Part shown: positions 6,264-8,168 of the stretch, one piece after another
How positions within the stretch are numbered: position 1 is the first letter of the stretch
Layout: each line of letters begins with the position of its first letter
Assembly (NCBI GenBank): GCA_002327765.1
Contig: DCUH01000102.1
Location: 1 to 8,168, forward strand
From: a bacterium UBA2219
GTDB taxonomy: Bacteria; Desulfobacterota; Deferrimicrobia; Deferrimicrobiales; Deferrimicrobiaceae
DNA length: 8,168 bases
Reading direction: 5' to 3'
The notes under the pieces: model-generated
Seen by the model: only the letters and a program-made list of their open reading frames with translations
Told to the model about the DNA's origin: nothing
Database searches by the model: none
Position numbers and translations under genes: made by a program

Positions 6264-7268
6264 TCACCCGATCCGCTCGAGCAGCGAGTCGCCGAGGAGC
6301 TGCCCGAAGTAGTCCTCGGCGTTCCGGATGTAGACGCCTCCCCCGCCGGCCATGTTCCCGCCGGCGAGCTGCCCCTGCTTGACCGCGCTGCGCCAGCCGA
6401 AGTTGATCCGGCTCTTGCCGAGGAGGATGTCGTGCACCTCTGCGCAGTCGCCGGCGGCGTAGATGTTGGAAACGTCGGTCGCCAGGTACTCGGACACGAG
6501 GATCCCGGTGGCCGCCTTCACCCCGCTTCCCTCCAGGAAGTCGACGCCCGGGAACCGCTCGACGGCCGCCACGACCAGCGAGCAGCGGATCGTCTCGCCC
6601 GCCGTCGTCACAACGTCGCAGCTCCTGCCGTCGACGTCGATCACGTCGGCGATCTCCGCGCCTTCCCGGGTCTTGACGCCCTTCGAGCGGAGGCGTTCGA
6701 CGATCTGCGCCTCGACGTCCGGGGGGATCGGGTTCCCGGTACGAGGCGGGCCGGGGCTGATCCAGGTGACCTGGTTGCCGGCCATCCGCAGCGCCCGCGC
6801 CGCCTCGATGCCGAGGTAGCCGGGGCCGAAGACCACGGTGTGATCGGAGCGCATCGCCCGTTCCCGCAGGCGCGTCGCGTCGCCCAGGGAGTTGAGGACG
6901 AGGGAGAACCCCGGCACCGCCGCCAGCGCCGGCGGCGCGAGCGGGCGCGCCCCCGTGGCGATGCACAGGAAATTGTAGCCCTCCCCGGTGCCGTCGGTGA
7001 AGAGGACCCGGTTCCCTCCCGCGTCCACGCGGCGGGCCCGCTTCCCGCGGAGGAGCCGGATTCCCAGCTCCTCGAGGTCCTTCGCCAGCGGGTTCGCCAT
7101 GGCCGGCAGCTCCCGCTCGCCCGAGACCAGGTCGGGCAGCGCCGGCCGCAGGTACGGGGCGGCGTGCTCCTCGGTGGCGACGACGATCTCCGCGGCCTTG
7201 TCGAGACGGCGCGCCTCCCTGGCGGCCGCGATCCCGGCCGGCCCGCTTCCGAGGATCAGGTATCTCAT
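6264..7268 (-). CDS. FAD-dependent NAD(P)H oxidoreductase, candidate rubredoxin reductase
   Basis: Pyridine-nucleotide-disulfide-type flavoprotein, 334 residues. The FAD ADP-binding motif is GSGPAG at 7-12. PYLRPALPDLVSG (38-50) and CIATGARP (102-109) are the second FAD features. The NAD(P)H Rossmann motif is GPGYLGIEAA at 148-157. The C-terminal FAD ribityl motif is NIYAAGDCAEV at 268-278. There is no CxxC redox-active disulfide, so it is not a thioredoxin or glutathione reductase; the layout fits rubredoxin, ferredoxin or nitrite reductase-associated reductases. Its neighbourhood with rubredoxins and a flavodiiron protein makes NAD(P)H:rubredoxin oxidoreductase the best guess; the substrate is inferred. 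The ATG has GGAGG six bases upstream. It lies 31 bp downstream of phoU on the same strand and is probably cotranscribed with it. Confidence 0.85.
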   Translation of the reverse strand: MRYLILGSGPAGIAAAREARRLDKAAEIVVATEEHAAPYLRPALPDLVSGERELPAMANPLAKDLEELGIRLLRGKRARRVDAGGNRVLFTDGTGEGYNFLCIATGARPLAPPALAAVPGFSLVLNSLGDATRLRERAMRSDHTVVFGPGYLGIEAARALRMAGNQVTWISPGPPRTGNPIPPDVEAQIVERLRSKGVKTREGAEIADVIDVDGRSCDVVTTAGETIRCSLVVAAVERFPGVDFLEGSGVKAATGILVSEYLATDVSNIYAAGDCAEVHDILLGKSRINFGWRSAVKQGQLAGGNMAGGGGVYIRNAEDYFGQLLGDSLLERIG

Positions 7269-7299
7269 GGGCGTCCTCCATCGGTGAAAGGGACAGAGC

Positions 7300-7980
7300 C
7301 TATTCTACCTTGGAAGGCGCCTGGTGGCGGATGTCCTTCCCCTTGACCATGAAGATCACGTCCTCGCAGATATTGGTGGCGTGGTCGGCGATCCGCTCCA
7401 GGTGGCGCGAGACCAGGATCAGGTCCATCGCCCGGGGGATCGTGGAGGGGTCCGAGGTCATGTAGGTGAGCAGCTCCCGGAACACCTGGTCCTTGAGCTG
7501 GTCCACGGAATCGTCCCGAAGGATCGTCCGCTGCGCCAGCTCGTCGTCCCCCCCCACGTAGGCGTCCAGCGCGTCCTTCAGCATTCCCTGCGCGATCTCG
7601 CCCATACGGGGGATGTCGATCAGCGGCTTGAGCGGCGGCACGCCGAGCAGGTCCTCGGCCGCCTCGAGGATGTTGATCGCCTGGTCCCCGATCCGCTCCA
7701 GGTCGATGATGATCTTCATCGCCGCCGTGACGAACCGAAGATCGTACGCCGCCGGCTGCCGCAGCGCGATGATCTCGATGCACGCCTCGTCGATCTCCAC
7801 GTGGAGTTGGTTGACCTGCGTCTCCATCGCCCGGACCTCTGGCAGGAGGGCCGCGTCGCGCCGGACCAGCGCCTGCACCACCTGCCGGGTCATCGCCTCC
7901 GCCAATCCCCCCATCCGGAGGACCTGCTCCTTGAGCTTCGCCAGCTGTTCCGTGTAATGCTCCGAGATCCGCTTCGCCAT
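7300..7980 (-). CDS. phoU: Phosphate transport and signalling regulator PhoU
   Basis: Cytoplasmic helical regulator that links the PstSCAB phosphate transporter to the PhoR sensor kinase and holds the Pho response off when phosphate is plentiful. 226 residues, normal length. It contains two PhoU repeats, each with a metal-binding helix: DLERIGDQAINI (Glu95, Asp99) and HLERIADHATNICED (Glu195, Asp199). It follows pstB by 42 bp on the same strand, the standard pst operon order, and is itself followed by the FAD oxidoreductase, which is not a usual member. The ATG at 7980 is preceded by GGTGA at seven-base spacing. The identification is secure. Confidence 0.97.
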   Translation of the reverse strand: MAKRISEHYTEQLAKLKEQVLRMGGLAEAMTRQVVQALVRRDAALLPEVRAMETQVNQLHVEIDEACIEIIALRQPAAYDLRFVTAAMKIIIDLERIGDQAINILEAAEDLLGVPPLKPLIDIPRMGEIAQGMLKDALDAYVGGDDELAQRTILRDDSVDQLKDQVFRELLTYMTSDPSTIPRAMDLILVSRHLERIADHATNICEDVIFMVKGKDIRHQAPSKVE

Positions 7981-8022
7981 GCCCCGGTCACCGCCTTCCC
8001 GAAATTAGTGGTCCGGCCGTTT

Positions 8023-8168
8023 TCACCCGAATCTTCCGGTGATGTACTCCTCGGTCCGCTTGTCCGACGGGTTCGTGAACATCTTTCCGCTCTTGTCCAT
8101 CTCGATCAGCTCGCCGAGAAGGAAAAAAGCGACGTTGTCTGAAATGCGGGCGGCCTGCTGCATGTTGT
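8023..8168 (-). CDS. pstB: Phosphate ABC transporter ATP-binding protein PstB, C-terminal 47 residues
   Basis: Only the end of the gene is in the window. The 47 residues include MQQAARISDNVAFFLLGELIE and FTNPSDKRTEEYITGRFG, the highly conserved C-terminus of PstB, the ATPase that powers phosphate import through PstAC. NMQQAARISDN lies just after the ABC H-loop region; the Walker motifs are beyond the right edge. It is upstream of phoU in the same transcription unit. Confidence 0.96.
   Translation of the reverse strand, partial: NMQQAARISDNVAFFLLGELIEMDKSGKMFTNPSDKRTEEYITGRFG

Noticed and set aside
4679..7346. Long open frames (about 500 codons each) at 4679-6205 and 5820-7346 on the plus strand and 5965-7281 on the minus strand
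   Set aside because: They are Arg/Pro/Gly/Asp-rich shadows of the flavodiiron and FAD oxidoreductase genes, caused by high GC content. They show no domain motif and cross several well-supported genes.

Overview
The window is GC-rich, tightly packed bacterial chromosome with no RNA gene, insertion sequence or CRISPR array visible. A haem c cytochrome, a sigma-54 activator, three rubredoxins with a flavodiiron protein, a PhoU/PstB pair and a bacterial deoxyhypusine-synthase-like enzyme together suggest an anaerobic or microaerophilic Gram-negative. A member of Desulfobacterota, Desulfuromonadota or a related deep lineage is most likely. This placement is inferred from gene content and was not tested by comparison.

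Layout. (1) Positions 1-1378, minus strand: a secreted monohaem cytochrome c, followed by the GAF and AAA+ parts of a NifA-like sigma-54 activator that runs off the left edge. (2) Positions 1547-2677, plus strand: a deoxyhypusine synthase family enzyme with its own extended -10 promoter. Its 3' end overlaps that of a minus-strand DnaQ-type exonuclease (2649-3212). (3) Positions 3267-3971, plus strand: a pteridine-reductase-like SDR with a clipped C-terminus. (4) Positions 4003-5801, plus strand: three consecutive rubredoxin genes, then a flavodiiron protein whose GTG start overlaps the third rubredoxin stop. A strong hairpin-plus-T-tract terminator (5827-5872) closes this operon. (5) Positions 5807-6258: two small proteins with paired CxxC motifs, divergently transcribed from a 53-bp gap that holds a perfect inverted repeat. 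(6) Positions 6264-8168, minus strand: the end of pstB, then phoU, then a FAD/NAD(P)H oxidoreductase that resembles rubredoxin reductases.

The most coherent biological unit is an oxygen or nitric oxide detoxification chain: NAD(P)H -> FAD oxidoreductase (6264-7268) -> rubredoxins (three paralogues) -> flavodiiron protein. The last two steps rest on clear motifs and operon structure. The reductase assignment is inferred from family features and proximity. The phosphate genes at the right edge are a standard pst-phoU arrangement. The remaining genes look like ordinary metabolic or housekeeping genes. No wholly new system is evident. The points most worth a second look are the tripled rubredoxin, the candidate reductase in a phosphate operon, the bacterial deoxyhypusine synthase homologue, and the small Cys-rich pair with its dyad-symmetric control region.
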